Shown here piece by piece: positions 45,101 to 54,496 of a DNA stretch of 64,000 nt. How positions within the stretch are numbered: position 1 is the first letter of the stretch; each line of letters opens with the position of its first letter. Under the pieces are notes generated by a model. It did not search any database. It worked only from the letters and a program-made list of their open reading frames with translations, and was not told the DNA's origin. Source of the DNA: Alsobacter soli. Lineage in GTDB: Bacteria > Pseudomonadota > Alphaproteobacteria > Rhizobiales > Beijerinckiaceae. The stretch is from contig NZ_PVZS01000012.1 of the NCBI RefSeq assembly GCF_003004785.1, forward strand, positions 62,001 to 126,000, read 5' to 3'. The translations under genes and the position numbers were made by a program.

Positions 45101-45289
45101 ATGCCGCAATCGCGAACCTGTGTCGCGACCGAAAAGATTGAGAGCCGTGCGGACAAGGAGCCGCTGACTCTTCTGTCGGCCGAGCAGATCGCCGAAGTTC
45201 GCCAGATGCTCCGGGAGCTGGACGAGGGGCGGCTCGAATTTGCGACGGGCGAAGAAGTTGAGCGCCTCTGGCGCGATCTTCTCGAGTGA
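45101..45289 (+). CDS. Antitoxin of a type II toxin-antitoxin pair
   Basis: A 62-residue protein. The C-terminal half (LSAEQIAEVRQMLRELDEGRLEFATGEEVERLWRDLL) has the acidic helical look and EFATGEEVERLW ending seen in ParD/RelB-type addiction antitoxins. Its stop overlaps the start of a ParE-like toxin reading frame by 4 bp. The promoter-like TTGACA at 45065-45070 lies just upstream. An in-frame start at 45065 is possible but adds a leader unlike antitoxins. Confidence 0.6.
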   Translation: MPQSRTCVATEKIESRADKEPLTLLSAEQIAEVRQMLRELDEGRLEFATGEEVERLWRDLLE

Positions 45290-45572
45290 AGCTTCGGTTT
45301 ACATACAAAGCCACTCGCCAGCCGCGGGACATCAAACGCTACATCGCAGACCGCAACGCAACCAGTGCGCGTGAAATCATTTCACGCATCCGGGCATCAG
45401 CGGAACGACTCTGGGCTTGGCCTCAGGCTGGCCGCACTGGCCACCGCATGACACGGGAACTCGTCGTTCTATCTCGTCAGATGTGATCGTCTACCGGCTC
45501 GACCTCGCGCGGGGAACCATCGACACCCTCGCCGTCTACTACGGCGCCCGGGAGCGACCTCGGTGGTCTTGA
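45286..45572 (+). pseudogene. ParE/RelE-type toxin, frameshifted
   Basis: The first 66 codons read as a ParE-like toxin (FTYKATRQPRDIKRYIADRN, REIISRIRASAERLWAWPQAGRTG, RELVVLS), then a stop at 45484. Shifting frame at about 45470-45480 restores the rest: DVIVYRLDLARGTIDTLAVYYGARERP and a TGA at 45570. A net one-base loss near CTATCTCGTCAG explains this. If the sequence is right the toxin is inactive, leaving the antitoxin alone; a sequencing error would restore an about 95-residue toxin. Confidence 0.75.
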
Positions 45573-45582
45573 GGCAAGCGCT

Positions 45583-48552
45583 TCAGGCCGCTTCCGTCGC
45601 GGCTCCCACCAGCTTGCGCGCTTCCAGCGCCGTCATGGGTGGGCCAAAGGCGTAGCCCTGGGCGTATTCGCAGCCGATTTGGGACAGCTCCACTGCGTCC
45701 GACTCGGACTCCGCTCCCTCCGCCACCACTTCCATGCCGAGGTCATGCGCGAGCGTGACGATGGAGCGCAGGATGACCGGGCGCGTCCCCTTGCCGTCCG
45801 GCTTTACGAAGGAGCGGTCGATCTTGATGGTGTCGAAGGGGAAGCGCTGCAGATAGCTGAGCGAGGAATAGCCCGTGCCGAAGTCATCCAGGGCAAGCCC
45901 GGCGCCCAGGTCGGCGATGCGGGTCAGGATCTGGGTGGCGTATTCCGGGTTCTCCATCACCAGGCTTTCGGTGATCTCGAGCTTCAGCGTCCCGCGCTGA
46001 ACCGGGTAGCGCGACAGCACCATCTTCACGTCCTGCAGCAGGTCGTGGCGCAGCAGTTGCCGGCTGGACACGTTGACGCTGGCGAAGATCGGCGGGTCCA
46101 CCTCAAGCGCCCGCTGCCAGGCTGCGAGCTCCTGGGCCGTGCGATCCATGGCGAACACGCCGAGCTCGATGATGAGCCCGCTTTCCTCGGCGATGCCGAT
46201 GAACTCGCTCGGCGCCAGCCGCCCGTGCTTCGGATGATCCCAGCGCATCAGCGCCTCGAAGCCCGCGACCGTGCGGTCCTCCAGCCGGACGATGGGCTGG
46301 AACAGGATCTTGATCTCGTTGCGTTCGAGCGCCCGGCGCAGGTCCATCTCCAGCGCCAGCCGGTCGGTGCGCTGCGCCCGCATGGCGGGGCGGAACACCT
46401 CGATGCGGTCGCCGCCGAGACGCTTGGCGTGCATCATGGCGATCTCGGCCGAGCGCAGCACGTCCTCCCCGCGCGACTGCGCGCTGGGGTCTGGCAGGAC
46501 GATCCCGGTCGAGGCCGTGAGAAAAATTTCGCGGTCGCCGAACACCACGGGCGTCGTGATCACGCGCCGAATGGTGTCGGCCAGCATGGTGATACGCTCG
46601 GGCTCGCGCTCGGAGAGCAGCAGCAGGCCGAACTGGTCGCCGGTGACGCGCGCCAGCGTGTCCTGCGGCTTGAGCAGGCGGCCGAGGCGGCGTGCGATGG
46701 CGAGCAGGATCGAGTCGCCGGCCGGAAGGCCGACAGACTCGTTGATCTGCTTGAACCGGTCGAGATCGAGCACGATCACGGTCGGGCGCACGTCCTCGTC
46801 GGACCGCCCCAGCGTGAGCGCCGCGTCGAGGCGGTCGAGGAACAGGCGGCGATTGGGCAGGCCGGTGAGGTTGTCGTGCACGGCGTCGTGCAGGATACGC
46901 TCCTCGGCGGTCTTGATCTCGGTGACGTCGCCCAGCGTGCCGACCACCCGCACCACCTCGCCGTCGGAGCCGACGACGGGCCGCGCCTTCAGCGCATACC
47001 AGTAGTAGTGGCCATCGGCGGTCTTCAGCCGGAAATCGAGGGACACGCGCCCGCGCCGCTGCTCCAGAACCGCGTCCAGGGTGGCGCGGAACCGGTCCCG
47101 GTCGAAGGGGTGCATCACCTCGAGCCAGTTAGCCGCCGGTCCTTCCAGCGTGCCGCGCTTGAGCCCGAGATGCGCCTCGACTTCGGGGCTCACGAAGACC
47201 CGGTCGGCGGTGACGTCCCAGTCGAACACGGTGTCGCCGGAGCCCGCCAGCGCCAGCGCCTTGCGCTCGGCGTCGCTGACCAGGCCCTGCGCCAGCGCTC
47301 CGCCGGCGAACGCGTGCTGCATCACCGTGAAGCCGATCAGCATCACGATGAGCACGAGGCCGCCCAGGAGGGCAGGCGACACGAAGTCGTTGGTCAGCGT
47401 GCCGGAGACCGCGAAGGCCGTCGCAATCACCCAGACCAGAAGCAGGAACCACGTGGGCGCCAGCATCACGGCGCGGTCGTAGTGGTGCGTGGAGAGATAC
47501 ACCACCAGCAGGAAGCCCACCGCCGCCACGGCCGCGATGGAGATCCGCGCCACGCCGGCCGCCATCACGGGGTCGAACACGGCGAGCCCGATCAGGGCGG
47601 TGAGGAACACCAGCCAGCCCGCCGTCACGTGGCTGTAGCGCACGTGCCAGCGGTTGAGATTGAGATAGGCGAACAGGAACACCAGCAGCGTCGCCGCCAG
47701 CACCGCCTCCGCGGCGGCGCGATAGACCTGCTCGCCCTGCGGCGTGGTCGGCACGATCTTCTGCCAGAAGCCGAAGTCAATGCAGATATAGGCCAGCACC
47801 GCCCAGGCCAGCGCCGCCGCGGCGGGGAAGATCACCGCGCCCTTCACCACGAACACGATGGTGAGGAACAGCGCCAGGAGCCCCGCGATGCCGATCACGA
47901 TGCCGCGGTATAGCGTCAGGCCGTTGGCCTTCTCCTTGTAGTCGTCCGGATTCCACAGGTAGAGCTGCGGCAGCCGCGGGTTCGCGAGCTCGGCGATGTA
48001 GGTCACCGTGGAGCCGGGATCGAGCACGATCTCGAAGATGTCGGCCTCGGCGTTGTCCTCGCGGTCCGGGCTCTCGCCCTGGGAGGCCGTGACCGCCGTG
48101 ATGCGCGTGGCTCCGAGGTCCGGCGCGACCACGCCCGAGTTCACCAGCCGGAAATGCGGCGCGACGAGCCAGCGGGTGAGCTGCTCGTTGGTGTCGTTCT
48201 TGAGCGCGAAGACGATCCAGTCCGGCCGCGTGCCGGCCTCCTTCGCCTTGATGGCGATGCGCCGGACGATGCCGTCAGCCCCGGGCGCGGTGGAGATCTG
48301 GATCAGGTCGCTGTCGGAGCGCGAGCGCTCCACGAAGGGCAGCAGGTCGATCGCCGCGCTGCCCGAGCGCACGGAGACAGGGTCGAGCGCGAACGCCTCC
48401 TGGGGGACGGCCGCCAGCGCGAGGGCCAACCCGACGACAGCGAGGATGAGCCGGAAAAGACGCAAAGACAGGACCCTGGGGAATCGGCCGGCTGCTCGCG
48501 CAGCCCGCTTCGAAGCGTCAGCAGTGGTAGCCTTGGCTGGGGTGGAGGGCAA
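45583..48552 (-). CDS. Membrane PAS-GGDEF-EAL protein, likely c-di-GMP phosphodiesterase
   Basis: A 989-residue sensor. Layout: signal/first helix (about 30-55), periplasmic domain (56-210), about eight helices (210-415), PAS (435-545), GGDEF domain (555-720), EAL domain (740-985). The cyclase site reads TGDQF (637-641) instead of GGDEF, so synthesis activity is unlikely. The EAL site is complete: EAL (766-768), [23 protein letters not shown] and KIDRSFV, VVAEGAE. The protein should degrade c-di-GMP, perhaps with GTP bound to the dead domain. The start is TTG (48552); TTG at 48465 is an alternative that gives a cleaner signal peptide. Confidence 0.88.
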   Translation of the reverse strand: MPSTPAKATTADASKRAARAAGRFPRVLSLRLFRLILAVVGLALALAAVPQEAFALDPVSVRSGSAAIDLLPFVERSRSDSDLIQISTAPGADGIVRRIAIKAKEAGTRPDWIVFALKNDTNEQLTRWLVAPHFRLVNSGVVAPDLGATRITAVTASQGESPDREDNAEADIFEIVLDPGSTVTYIAELANPRLPQLYLWNPDDYKEKANGLTLYRGIVIGIAGLLALFLTIVFVVKGAVIFPAAAALAWAVLAYICIDFGFWQKIVPTTPQGEQVYRAAAEAVLAATLLVFLFAYLNLNRWHVRYSHVTAGWLVFLTALIGLAVFDPVMAAGVARISIAAVAAVGFLLVVYLSTHHYDRAVMLAPTWFLLLVWVIATAFAVSGTLTNDFVSPALLGGLVLIVMLIGFTVMQHAFAGGALAQGLVSDAERKALALAGSGDTVFDWDVTADRVFVSPEVEAHLGLKRGTLEGPAANWLEVMHPFDRDRFRATLDAVLEQRRGRVSLDFRLKTADGHYYWYALKARPVVGSDGEVVRVVGTLGDVTEIKTAEERILHDAVHDNLTGLPNRRLFLDRLDAALTLGRSDEDVRPTVIVLDLDRFKQINESVGLPAGDSILLAIARRLGRLLKPQDTLARVTGDQFGLLLLSEREPERITMLADTIRRVITTPVVFGDREIFLTASTGIVLPDPSAQSRGEDVLRSAEIAMMHAKRLGGDRIEVFRPAMRAQRTDRLALEMDLRRALERNEIKILFQPIVRLEDRTVAGFEALMRWDHPKHGRLAPSEFIGIAEESGLIIELGVFAMDRTAQELAAWQRALEVDPPIFASVNVSSRQLLRHDLLQDVKMVLSRYPVQRGTLKLEITESLVMENPEYATQILTRIADLGAGLALDDFGTGYSSLSYLQRFPFDTIKIDRSFVKPDGKGTRPVILRSIVTLAHDLGMEVVAEGAESESDAVELSQIGCEYAQGYAFGPPMTALEARKLVGAATEAA

Positions 48553-48600
48553 GGCGGGCTTGCCCCATCAGGAGCAATGCGGGCGCGTTCTGCCGAGGAT

Positions 48601-49203
48601 TCAAGGCGAGGGTGTGTCGGGCGCGAAGTCGCTGCGCAACAAGGCGTAAAGGAGATGGTCCTGCCACAACCCGTCGATGCAGAGATACTGGCGCGCGTAG
48701 CCCTCGCGCTGGAAGCCGACCCGCTCGAGCAGCTTCATGGATGGGAGGTTGTAGGGCACGCAGGCCGCTTCGATCCGACGCAGTCGCAGCGTGTCGAAGG
48801 CGTAGTGCGCCGCGAGCCGCACGCCGGCCGTCATGTAGCCTCGGCCGGCGAACGCCTGGCCCATCCAGTAGCCCAGCGTCGCCGCCTGCGAGACGCCCCG
48901 CCGCACCATGCCGAGCGTGAGCCCGCCCAGCAGCGCGCCGTCGCGCTCCCGGAACAGGAAGAACGGGTACGCCGCGTCCTCCTCGATCTCGCGCGCGTAG
49001 CGCTTCAGCCGCCGCCGATAGGCGGACCGGGTCAGGTCGTCCGCCGGCCAGATCGGCTCCCAGGGCTTCAGGAATTCGCGGCTCGCTTCGCGCAGGGCCG
49101 ACCAGGCGTCGAAATCCTCCAGCCGCGGCGTGCGCAGCAGCAGGCCTTGGCCGCGGACGCTTGGCGGCTCTTCGGCGGCGATGGGCAGGCGGAAGAACGC
49201 CAT
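48601..49203 (-). CDS. GNAT family N-acetyltransferase, RimJ-like
   Basis: A 200-residue acetyltransferase. LLLRTPRLEDFDAWSALR at the N-terminus, GYWMGQAFAGRGYMTAGVRLAAHYAF (acetyl-CoA pyrophosphate loop) and PYNLPSMKLLERVGFQREGYAR are typical of RimJ/RimL enzymes that acetylate ribosomal protein N-termini; the substrate here is unproven. It starts 13 bp after the M16 peptidase stop and is probably the last gene of the transcript that includes thrC. Confidence 0.88.
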   Translation of the reverse strand: MAFFRLPIAAEEPPSVRGQGLLLRTPRLEDFDAWSALREASREFLKPWEPIWPADDLTRSAYRRRLKRYAREIEEDAAYPFFLFRERDGALLGGLTLGMVRRGVSQAATLGYWMGQAFAGRGYMTAGVRLAAHYAFDTLRLRRIEAACVPYNLPSMKLLERVGFQREGYARQYLCIDGLWQDHLLYALLRSDFAPDTPSP

Positions 49204-49216
49204 CGCCGCGCGTCCC

Positions 49217-50533
49217 TTATGCCGCCGAGCCCAGGTGGGCGGCGATCCGCCCCGGGTCCATGAGCTTGCGCACGGGCCCGACGGCCGTGACCGTGGGGGC
49301 GGAGGCCAGCATCGTCCGGGCGACCCGCTTCACGTCGTCCAGCGTGATCGCGTCGATGGCGGCCACGATCTCCTCCCGCGGCAGCACGCGCCCGAAGGCG
49401 AGAACGTGCCGCGCCATCTGCTCGGCCCGGCGAGCGGAGGATTCGAGCCCCGTCAGCAGCGAGACCTTGATCTGCTGCTTCGCCCGGGCGACTTCCTCGT
49501 CGGTGGGCCGCTCGGCCGCCTCGCGGAGGCAGTCGAGCATCACCGGCATGAACTCGCCAAGCTTGTCCTCGCCGGTGCCGCCATAGATGGCGAAGGTCCC
49601 CGTGTCCGAGAAGGGCTGGTGGAACGAGTAGATCTCGTAGCAGAGCCCGCGCTTCTCGCGGATCTCCTGGAAAAGGCGCGACGACATCCCCCCGCCGAGG
49701 AGGTTGGAGAAGACGTGCAGGGCGTAGTGGTCCGGGCTGTGGAACGAGCAGCCGGCGAAGCCCAGCACCATGTGGGCCTGCTCGAGCTTGCGGATCTTGC
49801 GCTCGTCCCCGCCGGCGTAGACGCCCTCCACGGGAGCCCCGGGCTGCTCGCCCTTGATGCTGGCGAAGCGGCGGCTCGCCTCCTCCACCACGGCGTCGTG
49901 GTCCACGGCGCCTGCGGCCGCCACGACCATGTCGGGCCCGCGATATTGCCGGTCCAGGAAGGTGCGCATGGACTCCGGCGTCTGCGCCCGCACGGTCTTG
50001 GGCGTGCCCAGGATGCGCCGCCCGATGGGCGCGCCGCCGTAGGCCGTCTCCATGAACATGTCGAACACGACCTCGTCAGGCGTGTCCTCGCAGGCGCCGA
50101 TCTCCTGCAGCACGACGCCCTTCTCGCGCTTGAGCTCGCCCTTGTCGAAGGCGGGCTCGGTGAGGATGTCGGACAGGATGTCGAGGGCGAGCGGCACGTC
50201 CTCACCCAGCAGGCGGACGTAGTAGGACGTCCGCTCCACGCTGGTTTCGGCGTTGAGGTCGCCGCCGACGGCCTCGATCTCGGCCACGATGTCCAGCGCC
50301 GAGCGCCGGCGCGTGCCCTTGAAGGCCATGTGCTCGAGCAAATGGGCGAGACCCTGCTCGCCTTCGCGCTCGTGCCGGGTGCCGGCCCCGATCCAGACCC
50401 CGAGGGACGCCGTGGCGAGGGCCGGGATGGTCTCAGTGACGACGCGCAGCCCGTTCGGAAGGGTGGTGATGCGCACCGCCTCTTCGCGCGGCGCGCCGAT
50501 CTTCAGGTCCTTGCTGCGCGATGGCGCGTTCAT
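49217..50533 (-). CDS. M16 family zinc peptidase (processing-peptidase-like)
   Basis: A 438-residue protease similar to the mitochondrial processing peptidase beta subunit. Zinc site: HLLEHM (inverted HxxEH) with the distal Glu in EIGACEDTPDE-containing helix. Other signatures: MAFKGTRRR and GGGMSSRLFQEIREKRGLCYEI. Cytoplasmic, no signal peptide. The ATG overlaps the thrC stop by 4 bp (ATGA). Location next to thrC and the oxidase genes is common in relatives. Confidence 0.92.
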   Translation of the reverse strand: MNAPSRSKDLKIGAPREEAVRITTLPNGLRVVTETIPALATASLGVWIGAGTRHEREGEQGLAHLLEHMAFKGTRRRSALDIVAEIEAVGGDLNAETSVERTSYYVRLLGEDVPLALDILSDILTEPAFDKGELKREKGVVLQEIGACEDTPDEVVFDMFMETAYGGAPIGRRILGTPKTVRAQTPESMRTFLDRQYRGPDMVVAAAGAVDHDAVVEEASRRFASIKGEQPGAPVEGVYAGGDERKIRKLEQAHMVLGFAGCSFHSPDHYALHVFSNLLGGGMSSRLFQEIREKRGLCYEIYSFHQPFSDTGTFAIYGGTGEDKLGEFMPVMLDCLREAAERPTDEEVARAKQQIKVSLLTGLESSARRAEQMARHVLAFGRVLPREEIVAAIDAITLDDVKRVARTMLASAPTVTAVGPVRKLMDPGRIAAHLGSAA

Positions 50534-51954
50534 GCGGCGGCTCCCGGCCGGGACGCCCCGGCGGCCCTGGCGCGGCTGCGGACGAAGTCCTCAACCGCGG
50601 CCTGTTGGTTCGGCAGGACGGTGAAACGTTCAGGCCTGTCGAGAAGATCCGCCAGATGCTCCGGCAGCTCCGGCCTGCGGCCCGTGGCGGCGACAACCGC
50701 ATCCGGGAACTTGGCCGGATGGGCGGTGCCCAGCACCACCATCGGCGTGGCGGGATCGCGCTTCAGCACGCCCCGGGCGCTGGAGATGCCGATCGCGGTG
50801 TGTGGATCGAGCGTGTAGCCCGCGTCCTTGTAGGTGGCGCTCATCTCGGCCTTGACCGCCTCCTCGCTCACGGCGCTGGCCGTGAACTCCGACCGGATCC
50901 TCTCCAGGGGCACCGCATCGATGGTGAACGCCTTGCTCTGCGAGAGGCTCTGCATGAGGCGGCGGATCGCCGTCCCGTCCCGGCCATAGGCCTCGAACAG
51001 CACGCGCTCGAAGTTGGACGACACCTGGATGTCCATGGAAGGCGAGGTCGTCGCCACCACGCCGGTCGCCTCGTAGCGTCCGGTCGCGATGGCGCGGGCC
51101 AGGATATCGTTGCTGTTCGTGGCCACGTTCAGCAGCCCGACCGGCAGGCCCATGGTCTTGGCCACCCAGCCGGCGAGCACGTCGCCGAAATTGCCGGTCG
51201 GCACGGAGAAGTTCACGGGCCGGTGCGGCCCGCCCAGGCTGACCGCAGCGGTGAAGTAGTAGACGACCTGGGCCACGATGCGGGCCCAGTTGATCGAATT
51301 GACGCCCGAGAGCTGCAGCTGGTCGCGGAAGCCGTGGTGGTTGAACATCGCCTTCACGAGCGCCTGGCAATCGTCGAAGTCGCCCTCGACCGCCACCGCG
51401 TGGACATTGTCCGCCGCCGCCGTGGTCATCTGCCGCCGCTGCACCTCGCTGACGCGCCCGTGCGGGTAGAGAATGAACACGTCCACGCGCCTGAGGCCCC
51501 TGAACGCCTCGATGGCGGCGCCCCCCGTGTCGCCCGACGTGGCGCCCACGATGGTGGCGCGCTGGCCGCGCTGCTCCAGCACATGGTCCATCAGCCGCCC
51601 CAGCAGCTGCATGGCGACGTCCTTGAAGGCCAGCGTCGGGCCGTGGAAAAGCTCCAGCACGAAGAGGTTGTCGCCGAGTTGCACCAGCGGGCACACGGCC
51701 GGGTGCCGGAAGGAGGCGTAGGCCTTGTCCACCATGTCCGAGAAGGCGGCCGGCTCGATGTCCGACGCGAAGGGGCCGATGACGCGCTTTGCGGCTTCCG
51801 CATAGGGCAGGCCGGCCAGACCCGCGATGGCCTCGCGGCTCAGCGTCGGCCAGCTCTCGGGCAGGTAAAGGCCGCCGTCGCGGGCGAGCCCGGCGAGGAG
51901 GGCGTCGGAAAAGCCGAGGGCGGGCGCTTCGCCCCGGGTGGACACGTGGAGCAC
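50530..51954 (-). CDS. thrC: Threonine synthase
   Basis: Converts O-phosphohomoserine to threonine with PLP. 474 residues. The PLP lysine lies in LAFKDVAMQLLG; GATSGDTGGAAIE and SVPTGNFGDVLAG are the phosphate and cofactor loops. The start is GTG at 51954 with AGAGG 8 bp upstream and the family opening VLHVSTRGEAPALGF; the open frame extends to 52008 but that part is not conserved. thrB is elsewhere in the window (35271-36236). Confidence 0.95.
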   Translation of the reverse strand: MLHVSTRGEAPALGFSDALLAGLARDGGLYLPESWPTLSREAIAGLAGLPYAEAAKRVIGPFASDIEPAAFSDMVDKAYASFRHPAVCPLVQLGDNLFVLELFHGPTLAFKDVAMQLLGRLMDHVLEQRGQRATIVGATSGDTGGAAIEAFRGLRRVDVFILYPHGRVSEVQRRQMTTAAADNVHAVAVEGDFDDCQALVKAMFNHHGFRDQLQLSGVNSINWARIVAQVVYYFTAAVSLGGPHRPVNFSVPTGNFGDVLAGWVAKTMGLPVGLLNVATNSNDILARAIATGRYEATGVVATTSPSMDIQVSSNFERVLFEAYGRDGTAIRRLMQSLSQSKAFTIDAVPLERIRSEFTASAVSEEAVKAEMSATYKDAGYTLDPHTAIGISSARGVLKRDPATPMVVLGTAHPAKFPDAVVAATGRRPELPEHLADLLDRPERFTVLPNQQAAVEDFVRSRARAAGASRPGAAA

Positions 51955-52015
51955 GGATGGACCTCTTGGAACGGCGTCGAGGGTAGGGGCCCGGTCCGGG
52001 CCTGACAAGCTTGCG

Positions 52016-52771
52016 TTACGCAGGTTTGGCCCGCCATTGCTGCCGGGCCCAGAAACCGAACACGCCCAGCAGCGCCAGGGCCAGTGCGAACCACGTGATC
52101 GCGTATTGGAGGTGGTTGTCGGGGAAGCTCACGACCGTGTTGCCGCCCTTCGGCCATCCGCCCGGAACGGGCGTGGCGTCGGCGTCGATGATGAAGGGCG
52201 CCACGCGCTCCAGTCCCTTGGCCCGGGCGATGGCGGCGGGATCTCGCGAGAACCAGTTGTTTCTGACGGGGTCGTTCGCCGGAACGAAGTAGCCGGGCTT
52301 CTCGGGCACGCGTAGCACGCCCGTGACCGTGACCTCGCCCGGCGACTGCCCCTGCTCGCGTTTGGCGGGATCGCGCAGTTCGGTCGGCACGATGCCGCGA
52401 TTGACGATGACCACGGAGCCGTCCGCCAGTTGCAGCGGCGTGAGGATGAAGAAGCCCATCAGCGTCGGAGGCGGGGCAGGGCCATTGGAGGGCGCCACCA
52501 CGAAGCCGTTGAGGTAGGCCTCCTTGTCGTGGAGGTAGCGTCCAGTGACGCGCACGCGCTCGTAGTCGGCTGTTTTGGCGTTGAGCGTCGGCCACCGGCT
52601 CTCCGGCGGCAATGGGCCAGGCTCGGCCTTCATCCGCGCCTCCACCCGGGCGATCAGCCGATGCTTCGCCCCCATGCGTTCGATCTGCCAGCAGCCGAGC
52701 CCGACCAGGATGGCGAAGCCGACCAGGGTAGCGAGGGCAGGGGCGATAAGGCGGGTGATGCGGCGGTCCAC
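52016..52771 (-). CDS. SURF1 family cytochrome oxidase assembly protein
   Basis: Helps insert heme a into cytochrome c oxidase subunit I. The 251-residue protein has one helix at each end (about 10-30 and 222-242) and the periplasmic domain between, as in all SURF1 proteins; GCWQIERMGAKHRLIARVE and GGWPKGGNTVVSFPDNHLQYAITWFALA are conserved. GTG start at 52771. Downstream of ctaE on the same strand but separated by a repeat and a hairpin, so it may have its own promoter. Confidence 0.93.
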   Translation of the reverse strand: MDRRITRLIAPALATLVGFAILVGLGCWQIERMGAKHRLIARVEARMKAEPGPLPPESRWPTLNAKTADYERVRVTGRYLHDKEAYLNGFVVAPSNGPAPPPTLMGFFILTPLQLADGSVVIVNRGIVPTELRDPAKREQGQSPGEVTVTGVLRVPEKPGYFVPANDPVRNNWFSRDPAAIARAKGLERVAPFIIDADATPVPGGWPKGGNTVVSFPDNHLQYAITWFALALALLGVFGFWARQQWRAKPA

Positions 52772-52820
52772 GGCGTCTGTCCTGTTCGGGGGACGGAATA
52801 AAGCAATCGGCGAAAAGCGA

Positions 52821-52845
52821 AAGGGCGGCCCGGTGGGCCGCCCTT
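52821..52845 (-). terminator. Hairpin, likely terminator of the cta cluster
   Basis: A perfect 11-bp stem (52821-52831 with 52835-52845) with a 3-nt loop. On the minus strand it is followed by TTCGCTTTTCG. It comes after ctaE and repeat A9 and before SURF1. Confidence 0.55.
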
Positions 52846-52853
52846 GATCGGTT

Positions 52854-52942
52854 CCGTCATTGTGAGCCGAAGGCGAGGCGATCCAGGGGGACTGGGCGAC
52901 CCGCCTTCCGGGTTGCCTCGTCGCTGCGGTCCCCGCAATGAC
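52854..52942. repeat. Family A-related palindrome, diverged copy A9
   Basis: Outer ends CCGTCATTGTGAG and CCGCAATGACGC, inner GGCGATCCAGG matched with the divergent CCGGGTTGCC. The arms no longer pair fully. Sits directly past the ctaE stop. Confidence 0.6.
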
Positions 52943-52950
52943 GCGAGGCG

Positions 52951-53826
52951 TCAGTGCGCGGCGGCGACGCCGGCGGCGGCGCCCCAGTTAGAGCCCCACA
53001 GGTAGATCGCCACGAACAGGAACAGCCACACCACGTCGACGAAGTGCCAGTACCAGGCGGCGAACTCGAAGCCCAGGTGCTGCTTCGGCGAGAAGTGGCC
53101 CCGCAGCGCGCGGATGAGGCAGACCAGCAGGAAGATGGTGCCGATCAGCACGTGGAAGCCGTGGAAGCCGGTCGCCATGAAGAAGGTTGAGCCGTAGATC
53201 GAGCCCTTGAAGGCGAAATGGGCGTGCGCGTACTCGTAACCCTGCACGACGGAGAACAGCGCGCCCAGGATCACGGTGAGGATCAGGCCCCACTTCAGGC
53301 CGTTGCGGTCGTTGTGCAGCAGCGCGTGGTGAGCCCAGGTGACCGTGGTGCCCGAGGTGAGCAGGATCAGCGTGTTGAGCAGGGGCAGGTGGAAGGGGTT
53401 GAAGACCTCGATGCCCTTCGGCGGCCAATGGCCCCCGGTGAACTCGAAGCGGGCGAACTGCTTCGCCTCGTTGGCGAACAGGCTGGCGTCGAAATAGGCC
53501 CAGAACCACGCGACGAAGAACATCACCTCGGAGGCGATGAACATGATCATGCCGTAGCGGTGGCTCAGCTGCACGACGCGCGTGTGGTCGTGCTTGTACT
53601 CGGCCTCGTTGATGACGTCGCCCCACCACGAGAACATCGTGTAGAGGATGCCGATGAACCCAGCGCCGAACAGCACCGGGCCGGCGTGCAGGCCGCCGAT
53701 GGCGAGGGTCTTCATCCACATGATCGCGCCGACGGCGGTCACGAAGGCGCTGATCGACCCCACGAACGGCCAGGGGCTTGGGTCGACGAGGTGATAATCG
53801 TGGTTTTTGACGTGGGCCTCGGCCAT
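52951..53826 (-). CDS. ctaE: Cytochrome c oxidase subunit III
   Basis: A 291-residue membrane protein with seven helices of the aa3-type terminal oxidase; it does not carry redox metals but stabilises subunit I. KNHDYHLVDPSPWPFVGS, MFFVAWFWAYFDASL and GFHGFHVLIGTIFL are typical. Start 53826 ATG. Follows ctaG by 55 bp. Confidence 0.95.
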   Translation of the reverse strand: MAEAHVKNHDYHLVDPSPWPFVGSISAFVTAVGAIMWMKTLAIGGLHAGPVLFGAGFIGILYTMFSWWGDVINEAEYKHDHTRVVQLSHRYGMIMFIASEVMFFVAWFWAYFDASLFANEAKQFARFEFTGGHWPPKGIEVFNPFHLPLLNTLILLTSGTTVTWAHHALLHNDRNGLKWGLILTVILGALFSVVQGYEYAHAHFAFKGSIYGSTFFMATGFHGFHVLIGTIFLLVCLIRALRGHFSPKQHLGFEFAAWYWHFVDVVWLFLFVAIYLWGSNWGAAAGVAAAH

Positions 53827-53881
53827 CGTGGTCGCTCTCCGATACGTCCCGCAGGGGCTGTGCCCAGCCCTGCGAGCCCCC

Positions 53882-54493
53882 TTAGAGTTTTGGTTTGCGG
53901 GTTGGGTCGTTGTTCTCGGCCACGGGCTTGGAGGAGCCCTTGGACGGGAAGATGGTGTAGGACAGCGTGATCTCGCTCGCGGTGGCGAGGTCGCGATCCT
54001 TCGTGATGGCGGGATCGATGTAGAAGACGACCGGCGCCTCCAGGGTCTCGCCCGCCTTCAGGGTGATCTCGTTGAAGCAGAAGCACTGGAGCTTGGTGAA
54101 ATAGGCTCCCGTGAGCTCTGGTGCGACGTTGAAGGACGCCAGCGCCGAGACGGGCTGCGAGCCCGTGTTAGTGATCTTGTAGAAGATCGTGGTGGTCTCG
54201 CCCACCTTCACGTCCACGGTGGGCTGCTCCGGCTCAAAGCGCCAGCTGAGTCCCGGCGCCACGTTCGAGTCGAAGCGCACCGTGAACACGCGCTCGCCGG
54301 TGGTCTTCGAACCCTCGGTCGCCACCTGCGGCGTCCCGCCGAAGCCGGTCGCCTGGCAGAAGATCCGGTAGAGCGGCACGGCCGCATAGGACAGGCCGAC
54401 CATGCCGGCCACGGTCGCCGCGCAGGCGATCACCGTGCGGCGCGCGGCGCGCGACCGGTCGGGGGCAGGGGAGGGGCGCGGAGTTTCGGTCAT
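53882..54493 (-). CDS. ctaG: Cytochrome c oxidase assembly protein CtaG (Cox11 type)
   Basis: Periplasmic copper chaperone that builds CuB in subunit I. 203 residues: one N-terminal helix (about 17-37), then an immunoglobulin-like domain with the CFCF copper motif (in KLQCFCFNEI). VPLYRIFCQATGFGGTPQ marks the family. The ATG is 3 bp past the coxF stop. Confidence 0.94.
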   Translation of the reverse strand: MTETPRPSPAPDRSRAARRTVIACAATVAGMVGLSYAAVPLYRIFCQATGFGGTPQVATEGSKTTGERVFTVRFDSNVAPGLSWRFEPEQPTVDVKVGETTTIFYKITNTGSQPVSALASFNVAPELTGAYFTKLQCFCFNEITLKAGETLEAPVVFYIDPAITKDRDLATASEITLSYTIFPSKGSSKPVAENNDPTRKPKL

Positions 54494-54496
54494 GGC

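Noticed and set aside
45679-47913. A 744-codon plus-strand frame opposite the GGDEF-EAL gene
   Set aside because: Composition is typical of an antisense shadow and the minus-strand product has clear domains.
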